Below are positions 55,501-64,000 of a DNA stretch of 64,000 nt, one piece after another (the first letter of the stretch is position 1; each line of letters begins with the position of its first letter). The DNA is from Astropecten irregularis. Its lineage: Eukaryota; Echinodermata; Asteroidea; Paxillosida; Astropectinidae. Made by a program: the position numbers and the translations under genes. The notes beneath the pieces were generated by a model. It searched no databases and had not been told where the DNA came from. It was given only the letters and a program-made list of their open reading frames with translations. Location: positions 570,001-634,000 of the forward strand of contig OZ020265.1 in assembly GCA_963971285.1 (NCBI GenBank). The letters are read 5' to 3'.

Positions 55501-55700
55501 AACGCCCAAAGGGCGAAAAACCACAAGGCCCCAAGGCGCCTGAAGGAAGCAAACCACCACCGCCAGAGGGCAGCAGACCGCCACGCCCTGAAGACAACGA
55601 ACCTGAAGGCAGTGGCGAGCCACCACGCCCAGATTTGGCAGATGACCTTCGTGAAGAGCGTATGCTCGTTCGTCTTTACCATTTCCTTGAGAAGCAGTAA
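49519..55700 (+). CDS. Secreted Pro/Lys/Glu/Asp-rich tandem-repeat protein (family not recognised), frame slip in assembly
   Basis: Three exons: 49519-49585 (non-coding), 50775-50958 (ATG at 50787) and 54765-55700. The product opens with a signal peptide (MLKLSLLVGVACLLVMTQA), then an acidic amphipathic helix (DLRDLMKEIIEDELKEELVE), then 36-41-residue repeats of GTKPSPPEGSKPPPPEER plus KLKEKKDGDDKDGRKPPR, a lower-complexity Pro-rich end and a closing helix DDLREERMLVRLYHFLEKQ. No Cys after the signal peptide. Pro/Lys/acidic repeats suggest an extended, charged secreted polymer or matrix or mucus component, or a precursor; this is inference. The frame changes by +1 between 55001 and 55167, so as assembled the first frame stops at TGA 55127-55129. 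Confidence 0.72.
49675..50600. repeat. Intron 1: family B MITE, GCATACGTTTGGTAA MITE and a tRNA-SINE side by side
   Basis: Family B 49675-50032; an element at about 50035-50410 with ends ATTGCATACGTTTGGTAA and TTACCAAACGTATGCAAT; a plus-strand SINE at about 50430-50600 with GGATAGCTCAGTTGGTAGAG and GGTTCGAATCCCGC. They take up most of the intron. Confidence 0.8.
50775..50958 (+). CDS. Signal-peptide exon of the secreted repeat protein
   Basis: Coding from ATG 50787 (context ATCATCATGC; short 5' UTR in the exon) through GKNGDKG-split codon, ending in phase 1 at donor GTAGGC. Residues 1-21 are a typical signal sequence, with likely cleavage after TQA or QARP; the rest is a highly acidic/basic helix. 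Confidence 0.78.
50959..54764. repeat. Intron 2 of the secreted-protein gene: several MITEs, no exon seen
   Basis: GGTACAGTAC-type MITE at about 51430-51800; a foldback element at about 51950-52296 with TTAGGCCTAAAAAA ends and inverted GTGTTGCCCTC / CGACCGACCG text; an inverted-repeat block between GTCTTGGTTCAAGAC (52517) and GTCTTGGAACCAAGAC (52790); a short CCCTAA telomere-like run at 54068-54085; MITE A at 54190-54508. The segment 52850-54000 shows nothing recognisable. Confidence 0.65.
54765..55700 (+). CDS. Repeat exon of the secreted protein, with frame slip
   Basis: Repeat units start at 54782, 54890, 55001, 55167, 55281 and 55404. Spacing is a multiple of three (108, 111, 114, 123) except 166 between the third and fourth, where a unit is shortened (GGGCTAAAAGCTAAAAG). 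Codon frame before and after differ by one base. The downstream frame runs open to TAA 55698-55700 and ends in non-repeat sequence that mirrors the DDLR start of the exon, which suggests it is the real carboxy end. Confidence 0.72.
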
Positions 55701-56645
55701 AGCAACCCCACGACTTGGCAGCCATCTTAGAAAAGTTTGAACGAAGATTTATAACAACTACATGTATTATTGTGTGTGTGGCTAAATCATCTTTTCAGAG
55801 TACCTTATGTAGCCTCTTTTGCTTTTACTCAAAATTGTTATTCTCTATTTTAGGTCGTGTCTTAATTATCTGGCTGCGGCTGCAAATTACACATGACAGT
55901 CACTAGCCAGTGACTATAGCCATTTCCATAGACTTGTGTGTTATTTGCGGTCTCAGCCAGAGAATTGGGACACAGCCTTATATCATTTTTGAAACTGTTG
56001 ACACAAAACTGCAATTTCCCTTTTTGTTTAGAGAATGACTTACCGGACAAAATGAGTGAATAAAATTCTCGTCTCAGTGCAAGATAATGAATCATATTTT
56101 GTGAGTTTATTTTATACTGTGTCACAGCAACACGTTCATTACTAAACACTTTGTTTATTTTACAGTAATGATTATAGTCAATGGGTTGAGGTTGGTGTAG
56201 CGGTTCTTTCCTTGCGTTCACCTCTGTGGCCTGGGTTCGAGTCCACCTATAGGTCCATATTGGATTGGGTTTTTAGTCCCTAACTGATTCTACGGGTTTA
56301 ACTCAGAATATACTCTGGGGTTCCTCCTACGTCTTAAACTGTACCTGTTGTTAGCTGTACCAGTTATTCTTTATAAAAAGTTGTTTTCCCTTTATAGGTA
56401 TCGGACCTGCTTGTACACCGTTACCATAATATCATACTTTGGTTTTTGTCAAAGTATTAAATGCAGATCCATGGGCCAAAATATTAAGGAAAATACAGTA
56501 ACAGTCATCTGTGAAAATGTAGGGTCACCAATTGTAGGAGTATCAGTATAGACTATGTTACTGGAACCTCCATGGCTCGAAACACGTCAGCAGTTTATTA
56601 CTTGTATTGAGGGAGAGCTATGTGTTATAATTATAATGCTAGAGG

Positions 56646-56849
56646 CAGTGGCGTCACCAGACTTTTGAGTCTGGGGGGGGGGGGGGCACAAGGGGGGCAC
56701 TAGCAATTGTTGGGGGGGCAAACGTTTTATATACTATATTTTTTTTTCACAAAACCCAAATTTCAAATGGGGGGGGGCACGAGGGGGGGCACAAGGTTTT
56801 CCAGGGGGGCACGTGCCCCCCCCCTGGCCCCCCCTTGGCGACGCCACTG
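56646..56849. mobile_element. hAT-like MITE with 8-bp target duplication
   Basis: Ends CAGTGGCGTCACCAG and its near inverse ending GGCGACGCCACTG; flanks GCTAGAGG (56638-56645) and GCTAGAGG (56850-56857) are identical 8-bp duplications. The interior is a G-run/C-run foldback. Eight-base duplication and CAG...CTG ends suit the hAT superfamily. Confidence 0.9.
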
Positions 56850-57079
56850 GCTAGAGGACGATGCGCTCTGGGTTTTGTAAAGAGTCTCCATAAATGGGGC
56901 CGAGGTCATTATAGAAACGAAGGATTGAGCTATAGAATACACAGTGCGGGAATTGTGACGAGTTCGAGTGCAGCGCTAGCAATGTTTGCATAATACGTGA
57001 CACGGCCGCAGTGAACTTGAAATAGCTATAAGCAAAGAATACAATAGAATAGAATAGACTTAAGTTTGCCTCGCTTCAA

Positions 57080-57410
57080 CTGTTGTATGCAAATTAGGCT
57101 TGCCCTTCACCGACGCGGATGAGCACTGTATACTCAGTGCTTGTTATGAGCACTGTATACTCAGTGCTTGTGAGAGCACGTGAGAAAAAAAAATCACATG
57201 CTTCTCTGGTGGGATTCGAACCCACGACCTCCCGCCCACCAGTGCAGATGCCTTACCTGCTATAGGCCACCGAGCCAGCCGGGGTCTGCAGGGCGAATCG
57301 AATCCAATATCGCCGCATGAGCAAGCATCTGATTTTTTCTCACGTGCACTCACAAGCACTGCGTAAACAGTGCTCATCCACGTCGGTGAAGGGCAAGCCT
57401 AATTTGGATA
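57080..57410. mobile_element. Inverted-repeat element with an internal tRNA-like segment
   Basis: GGCTTGCCCTTCACCGACG near 57095 is mirrored at about 57380-57400. Between them lies a reverse tRNA-like block (GGGATTCGAACCCACGACC ... CTATAGGCCACCGAGCCAGC). A half copy is at 41825-41955. Confidence 0.75.
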
Positions 57411-57649
57411 TTATCTATTTCCCGACCAAAATCATTTAATATTCATGCTTCAACTGTCGGTTCTGAACCAATGAGCATGAGAAATATCCACTGAAAGTCC
57501 CGTAATAGCTGCTATGAATGGAACAATGGGTCCGGGCGAACTGGATCCACCCCTGTTGTGGTTCAGATAACGTCTCGCTTGAACTATGACATTCAATCTA
57601 TACGGTAGGCCTACCGAACAAATTATAATCCGTGAGAAAAAAGAACAAA

Positions 57650-57849
57650 NNNNNNNNNNNNNNNNNNNNNNNNNNNNNNNNNNNNNNNNNNNNNNNNNNN
57701 NNNNNNNNNNNNNNNNNNNNNNNNNNNNNNNNNNNNNNNNNNNNNNNNNNNNNNNNNNNNNNNNNNNNNNNNNNNNNNNNNNNNNNNNNNNNNNNNNNNN
57801 NNNNNNNNNNNNNNNNNNNNNNNNNNNNNNNNNNNNNNNNNNNNNNNNN
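57650..57849. other. Assembly gap (200 N)
   Basis: A run of exactly 200 N bases, 80 bases upstream of the first RFX exon visible. One or more upstream RFX exons could be hidden here. Confidence 0.99.
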
Positions 57850-57929
57850 TACATTAAAATGCTGACAGTTATAGGTGTGATAGAATAACTAGTTTAGGTT
57901 TGTCATTAATATAAATATTTATTCCCCAG

Positions 57930-58260
57930 ATTATCCGTCAAATGTTTCCTAAGCTGACAACAAGAAGACTCGGCACAAGAGGACAATCCAAGTAAGTAAA
58001 ATAAATCCCAAACCTAGGCCCCATTTCCCCATAAAGGTTGTATAAAATGCGTTATTCTCTCAACAGGGTATGTTAATGATTAATCATTATCATACACAAA
58101 TAATCATCGTATGAAATTTGTTATTGCGATTTACAATAGTGCGCCTCCACGAGATTACTACTCGATGGCCATTCACAATGCACAGAATTTGCGAATCAGG
58201 GGCCTTTAGTCCGGCTCCGGCTCCGGCTCAGGCTCCGGCTCAGGCTCCGGCTCAGGCTCC

Positions 58261-58295
<35 letters not shown>

Positions 58296-58870
58296 CATTT
58301 CGTAAATCCATTCTAAAATAACGGGTGTCAAAATAGAGGCTTTGGCTGCGGTTCGGAAGTAGATTCTCTGGTTTGAAAAGGAAAACAGAGCTTCAGCTTC
58401 AATGATAAACCACAACCTAAAAGAATATGGATTACAGAGACAAAGCCGGAGCCGAGCTTTGAGGGAGGCCAATGGAAAGGGTCTACAGAATGATTATGTG
58501 ACTTCTGATTGAAACTCTTGGTGACGCATTACATGTATATTGTTTATCGGCTGTATTTCCATTTCGTATCGTCAGGATTATTTCTCTATTCTCTTTATTT
58601 TTCTATCAGATATCATTACTATGGCATCGGCATTAAGAAAACCTCCATATACTACCATTCTGTGTACTCAGGAAAAGGTCTCAGCAGGTATGTACCAATA
58701 GAGGGCGCTCTTGTAAATCCCTGGGCTGGATTGCACAAAATAATCACTAGAATGAATACAGAGTAACTATACTATTTTGTTCCAAAGATAATCTCTAATG
58801 TATTATTCATAATATATTGCTTATATTTTTGTTTCTGCGCAGGTTTTCCGAAACAAAAGTGAAGACAGAG
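57930..58870 (+). CDS. RFX: RFX DNA-binding domain, second half (exons 57930-57991, 58610-58687, 58843-58870)
   Basis: Encodes [19 protein letters not shown] then [17 protein letters not shown] and [13 protein letters not shown]. The Arg-Arg-Leu-Gly-Thr-Arg-Gly stretch is the DNA-contact helix and wing of RFX proteins. Phases are 0-2, 2-2, 2-0. The first half of the domain is not visible downstream of the N gap. Confidence 0.93.
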
Positions 58871-61800
58871 GTAAGTGAATGAAATATTGACATTTGTGGC
58901 GTAACTTTAAGTTCTAAATGAAATGACGTTTCCATGGTTTCAATGTATTTATTATTCAAATAATCCTCTTTTTTTTCAGGGATCCGCTAGGAAATTTTCT
59001 CTGAACTCCAAGTCGGGTACCCTGCTTCCCGATTTCCCCACAGCCGGCAACCTGGTCATTCCCAGCCATATTAGTGCAGACAAGGTACCAGTATACCCTT
59101 ATGATATTTCTATCTTGTATTCTTATATGCAGTTGTTTCGTTATGAGTTATACAGTATAGGCCTACATATCCTTGACAATGTAATATTACCTTAGGGAGA
59201 CATTCCCATAGAGTCATGCACAAACTTGACTTACCTATTTCTTAACATCATCCAAACAAATGAACTTGAAATTTACAAAATCGAAAGCATTCTCCGTCTT
59301 CTATTAAAATGGACGGTAAAAATGTGTCGTTAAAAGGTAGCTGATACCTTAAGAGACATTGAAATGTCTCCCTAAGTCCCGATGTGTGTTTCTTACAATT
59401 ATAATGACCTACCTGTAACTCATTATTTTCCTTTTCCTGATATCAACAGGTCGAGACATTCTTATTGATGTATCAGACGCACTGCCAGCGTATACTAGAC
59501 ACCGTGGTTTCGTCAAACTTTGAAGAGGTAAAAATTCCCATTAATTACTTTTGGTTTTTGGTCTTTTGTGCTTGGCTCTTAAAAACGGGCGATTCCAAAT
59601 AGTGCAACACCAAGCGTTTGCACCGCGTTGGCCAATCAGAATTTGCCGAATTTTTAACCCAATGTGCTCTCGAAAGGGTCGGCAGATTCCGCGCATTGTG
59701 TTTGGCCAACACATTCCAAACTCTTGGGGCACACTATTGGACTGAGGTCAAACTAACTTCATAATTGTTGCTAAATGTTTTCTTTTCAATTTGTGTTACC
59801 TTAGCCCAATATTTAAAGTAAGCGAATTGCCTGCTTACTTTGGTACACAAATCTGGTTAGGTGTACAATTAACGCTAAGCAGGGAATGAACCTATTGTTC
59901 ACCACCAAAACTATGAAAAGCTTTAGTAATTTCACTTCAGTCTCTTTTTAGGAATTCATCAATTCTATGATTACTTTGGAATTCTAAAATGATATTTCTG
60001 TCTTTTTCGATCTAGGTGCAGAACTTTTTACTTCATTTCTGGCAGGGAATGCCGAAGCACATGCAGTCACTTCTCACCTCTGACGTCATCATTGACGTCA
60101 TAGCTCTGTGCGACTCGGTGCTGTATAAGGTAAGACACGCGCGACAAAATAATTGCCTGATGCCTGCAGACGACTTTTGGAAATGTTGGTACTGATTGTT
60201 GAATACTGCCCTCTTGTGGTGATTTGAGGACCATGATGAAAATATCTTGATCGTTTTTCACTGTTTTTCTCCTAAACGTATGGGACCGAAATTTTCACAG
60301 ATGACTGTTACTGTATCTTCCTTGATATTTTTTCCCATTAATCTGCATTTTCTTGACAAACACTAAACTATGAAGCTATAATTTGTCTTTAAGGAAATGT
60401 AGCAAACTCCACCCTTGCTGTTTTTAATTTCGGTCCTGGACTGGTGTCATTTTAGGTATTGACGGATGTGTTGATACCATCTTCAATCCAAGATATACCG
60501 GAAGGGCTGAACTTTGACATCCGAACCTTTGCCAAGAAACTTCCGGTGTGGCTGGAGAGTTCACTTGATCAGATGTGCGATAAGCTACGTCTACGGAAGC
60601 TAAAAGGTGACATTAATCAAACAATAACAATAAAATCAATACAAGTAATAAACTGCTACAAACTGCTCATCAGCCAAAATAATGACATATGAAATGTATA
60701 AAAAGTTAGGAGGCCCTGATGTGTTTCTATCCTAGCAGGATCTATCTCAAAGGCTAATGACAAGAGGACAAGAACATGCAAGTAAAGATACACATAAAAT
60801 AACAAAGATACACATAAAAGTAAAAAATCCAAACCATGCGGTTACAATCATGTTAAAAAAAAAAAAAAAAACAGCGACAGACACAAATAATCAGACAAAA
60901 CCCCAAACCAGATGAAGAAACATAAAGAGTTAAATAGACAATCTATCCAGAAAGAAAATTATCAAGAAGGATTTAAGTTTAAAGCTTTCCAATCATTTTT
61001 GTTAAAATATCCATTGTCCGTTTTCTTTCTTCTTCCTCCGTTCCATTGTTGGACATTTTTATGAATACTTCCTGTTGACTTTATTTGCAGTTTTGTCTCC
61101 GTTTGTTAGAGGTTTGCGTCGACAAATTTCATTCGTGCAACTAGCACAGGTAAGCTTTTGTTCCTATGCATATAGACATTTCTTTTGCAAAGGCATAACA
61201 AATAACCACATATTTTACCCAATTTGTACACAACATTTCATAAGCATTTAAATATATTGCTGAATGTAATGGAAACAACACAAGCAATGCTGAGTTAACA
61301 AAATCGTTGAGGTTGGTCACGCCGTCTGTCAAAAAGACGAAATAATGATTTGCAACATTGGCCCATGCCAACCACGGGCCAGTGTTTGTAAATAAAAGAA
61401 AGGTTTATTTCATTGTTCTAAAAACATGTTGCTATGGCGACCATTATTCAAACTTCGCCTATAGGCCCTACAATGTTTTTACTTGTAGTTCTTAAGTTGT
61501 CTCGACGCCTGCTTTTCTTACCACACACAAGTCATTTCTGAATTTCATGTAATATCTGAAACGTTGTTCTATATCTTGATTATTTCCAGACTGCACGCAG
61601 TGTGTTACTCAGTCAAGAGTTGGTCAGCCAAATGTCGCGAGATCTCGCCGAATTCCGTTTCAGCGAGAACGTGATGCAAGCCGATATTAGCCAATCAGCG
61701 ATCGTGACTGCAAGAGCCAGTAAGCCTCTCTAGATTTGGTTTTGTTTTATACAAATTACCAGAACACTCTATAGGTGATGCCTATATATAAAAATATAAA

Positions 61801-63938
61801 TATGGAGCACTTGGAGAAACCAGACCCTCACATTGAAACAAGACTGATGGTCTTTTCACAGTAAAAATAGGACTGGAAGGGGTACCTAGTCCACAGCAAG
61901 GCAGCAATAAATGCCTCCACCCCTATGGTGTGGAGAAACCAGTCCCTCAAACTGAAACAAGACTGATGGTCTCTTCACAGTATAAATAGGACTGGAAGGG
62001 GTACCTAGTCCACATCAAGGCAGCAATGAATGCCTCCACCCCTATGGTGTGGAGAAACCAGTCCCTCAAACTGAAACAAGACTGATGGTCTCTTCACAGT
62101 ATAAATAGGACTGGAAGGGGTACCTAATCCACAACAAGGCAGACTGACGGCCTGTCCACAGCACGAATATGACTAGCATTGTTTCCCTTTGAAACGGACA
62201 GTCTATTTATAAAACAATTTATCAATTTCAGTTTTGCAGGAATTCAAAGGTTTGCTGGGGAAACAGGCGCCTCTGGAAGCCTATATCGAATGGAACGATA
62301 GTCTGGTGGACAGATTCGTTCTCCAGGTAAATAACACTATGCAGTTCCTCTTAGAAAGATCCTTTAAGCCGTGTTGAAGGTACAGTACAGGATTGGTAAC
62401 ATACCCAATCAGAAATTTTCACAGAATACTTTATAACTTTCAGGTATGAAGATAGTGTTGGTAGAAACATACCGTTATAATATTTCCGCCTGAAATGGTG
62501 TATTAATCCAGAAATTAGTTAAACAAAGACCGAAAAGGGGTTTAATGTCGGGGTAAGATCAAAACCATTATTTTTTATGTTTTATGAGAAAAATTTAGTC
62601 TGGTTTTCGCTGTTTTCTCGTGACTCAGATGTTACGAGGTCAAATGTTCACAGGTTTATTATTTCATGCACATATTGGATCAGACAAAGTCTGAGTGCCG
62701 TTCTGTGACCTTCACCAATCATGTATTATACCTTTAAAAACATAAGAAATTAATTATCGTAAGTGCATTCTAACATCAGAATGACAAAGGTCTATATTCC
62801 CACAAGGATCGAAAAGAGCTAGAGGAATAATTTCGTTCCAGCTGGTAAGATCTGTTCTTGTCTTCGGTTCTTTAATTAAGAACCAACAATTTCAAAAGAA
62901 CTTTACTAATGTAAACCGCATTAAATTATTGTGTATGCGCCAAATGATGCAAATTAATGTCATTTCTACCCAAGAATAAGGAACTTTTCCTGATTAAGTG
63001 TTTAGGTGGGGTAGGTTCGAATCCCGCTCCATGCAATTTTTCTTTGACTCTTTGCAATGTTTTTCTGTTTGAACAAACACAGGAAGAGAAGACGGTGGAG
63101 TACGCAGAACGCGCTGCCGACTTCATGCTAAAGTGGTCGTTTTTCACGACTCAGATCACGAGGGAACTTACTCTACAGTGTGCGAGTAGTTTTGGTAAGT
63201 TCCTCTAGATTTCTCATAGAACCTTTCTTAGATTTGTTGTCCAATTTTGGCAAGAACCCTGGTTCTTCTCAAAACCGAAGATACCCAAAGCGTTTTTTTT
63301 TTGGTTCCTGTATATTTTTAATGAAACACTTCTTAGATTTGTCCACATTTAGCAAGAGCATGGGTTCTTTTGAGAACCAAATTAAGAGAAGTTTTGGTAA
63401 GTAAGAGATTTGAAGTAGAGCTTTTCTTAGGTTTGTTGGCCAAATTTGGCACGAACCTCGGTTCTTCTTAGAACCAAAGAGTAGTTTTGGTAAGTTCCGA
63501 GTTTCTAATAGAACATTTCTTTGGTCTATTGTAAAGTCTTCGCAAGAACTTCGGTTCTAAGAGAACCAAAGAGTAGTTTTTGGAAGTTTCTGTACATTTT
63601 TTAATAGAACCTTTCTCGGTTCTTTTGTGAACCAATGTGTAGTTTTAACAAGTTTTTGTAGATTTCTAATGGAACCTCTTCGGGTTTGTTTTCAAAATTT
63701 GGCAAAGAACCGCACATTCTCATACGAAGGTTTACTAATTTACATGGTGCCACCGCTAGCTATTTTTGACTTGATACCTTTCTTATCATGATCTTGTCTT
63801 CCTGCTCATAAACAGGTTCCCTTCATCTGATACACATGATGTTAACTGAGTACACGTTGTTGGTGTTGGAGAGCCAGCAGGATGAACAGCATCACGCAGA
63901 AATGGTTGACCGTGTCCAGCAATGTATGAAACAAACAG
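57930..63938 (+). CDS. RFX: RFX-family winged-helix transcription factor, RFX4/RFX6 type, partial at both ends
   Basis: Thirteen exons in continuous phase: 57930-57991, 58610-58687, 58843-58870, 58980-59084, 59450-59527, 60016-60129, 60456-60606, 61091-61149, 61590-61719, 62232-62326, 63083-63194, 63816-63938 form the visible part (twelve listed blocks; the DNA-binding domain spans the first two). The RFX DNA-binding core reads [18 protein letters not shown]; the central domains include [44 protein letters not shown] and [22 protein letters not shown]-like text ending in the last exon. RFX proteins bind X-box DNA as dimers in the nucleus. The form of the core (GQSKYHYYGI, then [11 protein letters not shown]) favours the RFX4/6 group over RFX1-3 and RFX5/7. 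The amino end and the carboxy end are outside the window or in the gap. Confidence 0.93.
58205..58460. mobile_element. MITE family H copy with GGCTCC/GGCTCA hexamer array
   Basis: About 15 hexamers (58210-58300) precede the family H core. It lies in the intron between the first two visible RFX exons. Confidence 0.78.
58980..61719 (+). CDS. RFX: RFX central conserved region (exons 58980-59084, 59450-59527, 60016-60129, 60456-60606, 61091-61149, 61590-61719)
   Basis: Begins [19 protein letters not shown], then [72 protein letters not shown] and [17 protein letters not shown]. These correspond to the extended conserved blocks shared by RFX1-4, 6 and 8, used in dimer formation. All donors are GT with good consensus except GTACCA and GTAAAA. 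Confidence 0.9.
59193..59378. mobile_element. MITE with CTTAGGGAGACAT ends
   Basis: Starts CTTAGGGAGACATTCCCATAG and ends AATGTCTCCCTAAG; sister of the copy at 37010-37220. Confidence 0.8.
59590..59745. mobile_element. Palindromic GGCCAAT MITE copy
   Basis: Ends ATAGTGCAACACCAAGCG and CTTGGGGCACACTAT around GTTGGCCAATCAG; diverged relative of the copy at 39050-39180. Confidence 0.75.
60630..60800. repeat. Single-unit copy of the minisatellite-bearing element
   Basis: Shared flank AAACTGCTACAAACTGCTCATCA then one 56-bp-type unit and the end text taatgacaagaggacaa. It shows the flanks without an expanded array. Confidence 0.65.
61805..62160. repeat. 119-bp minisatellite, three units
   Basis: Three units of the array seen at 15255-16105, in the intron 61720-62231 of the RFX gene. 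Confidence 0.88.
62232..63938 (+). CDS. RFX: RFX dimerisation region (exons 62232-62326, 63083-63194, 63816-63938)
   Basis: Encodes [36 protein letters not shown] and [19 protein letters not shown], matching the IEWLD, LMWSCFGT and FHLIHLMFDDYVLYLLE segments known in RFX4/6. The last visible exon ends in phase 1 at donor GTAGGC; the gene continues past the window. Confidence 0.92.
62378..62738. mobile_element. MITE, GGTACAGTACAGG family
   Basis: Starts AAGGTACAGTACAGGATTGG and ends CAATCATGTATTATACCTTT, like the copy at 45909-46265. Confidence 0.78.
63182..63720 (+). repeat. Tandem array of about 95-bp units carrying the exon end and GTAAGT donor
   Basis: The text GAGTAGTTTTGGTAAGTTCC at the exon end (63184-63203) recurs at about 63385 (AGAGAAGTTTTGGTAAGT), 63479 (GAGTAGTTTTGGTAAGTTCC), 63571 (GAGTAGTTTTTGGAAGTTTC) and 63637 (degenerate). 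Between them each unit has AGAACCTTTCTTAG and GGTTCTTCTCAGAACC-type text. Confidence 0.88.
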
Positions 63939-64000
63939 GTAGGCCTATGCTTCGTGTAGCGTGTCTGGCGTGATGCGTGATTCGTGATGCGTGATGCGTG

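Larger units (their letters stand above)
55701..57640. repeat. Intergenic DNA with MITEs; possible poly(A) signal AATAAA at 56059-56064
   Basis: A GGCTGCGGCT MITE lies at 55852-55980. AATAAA at 56059-56064 is the first poly(A) signal after the stop at 55700 but is not proven. A family B fragment follows at 56425-56540, then the hAT-like MITE at 56646-56849 and a composite element at 57080-57410. Confidence 0.6.

Noticed and set aside
54732-55725. Long minus-strand open frames opposite the repeat exon
   Set aside because: They mirror the Pro/Lys repeat in antisense; the plus frame has an upstream signal-peptide exon in matching phase, the minus frames have no such support.
57450-57648. Minus-strand open frame next to the N gap
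   Set aside because: Most of its length is N; the readable part shows no known domain.

Overview
The window looks like eukaryotic, animal nuclear DNA. Genes are split into many short exons with GT-AG introns, the protein domains are metazoan (MAM, LDL-receptor class A, RFX), and introns and intergenic DNA are packed with tRNA-derived SINEs, short terminal-inverted-repeat elements (MITEs) and minisatellites. The repeat style suggests an invertebrate deuterostome, probably an echinoderm and perhaps a sea star. That placement is an inference; no sequence search was run.

Layout. (1) About 1.0-36.1 kb, plus strand: the 3' part of a large receptor-like gene. Forty exons in continuous frame encode about 1,986 residues of alternating MAM and LDLa modules (one partial and eight complete MAM domains, nine LDLa domains), then a short stalk, one membrane span and a cytoplasmic tail with two NPxY motifs. 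It resembles the MALRD1 / apical endosomal glycoprotein class. (2) 37.9-41.4 kb, minus strand: a four-exon, roughly 441-residue transporter of the monocarboxylate transporter (SLC16, MFS) type. (3) 41.4-49.5 kb: intergenic DNA made largely of MITEs, SINE pieces and a 56-bp minisatellite. (4) 49.5-55.7 kb, plus strand: a small gene with a clear TATA box, a non-coding first exon, a signal-peptide exon and a last exon encoding a Pro/Lys/Glu/Asp-rich tandem-repeat secreted protein. A one-base frame slip interrupts the repeat. (5) 57.9-63.9 kb, plus strand: thirteen internal exons of an RFX-family transcription factor, nearest to the RFX4/RFX6 type. The gene is open at both ends, and a 200-base run of N lies just upstream.

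The genes have no evident common pathway. The most striking cross-cutting pattern is that several introns carry tandem repeats starting at, or very close to, the 5' splice site. In two unrelated genes (donors at 17784/17785 and 63194/63195) the repeat unit contains the end of the exon plus the splice donor, so the donor itself is copied along the intron. Other structures include a 1.9-kb array of 92-bp units with a foldback element in its first unit, nested MITEs whose empty sites can be reconstructed, a hAT-like MITE with an 8-bp target duplication, and a repeat family bounded by hexanucleotide arrays.

Exon limits were assigned by hand from splice consensus, phase continuity and domain fit. 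No transcript or homology search was available.
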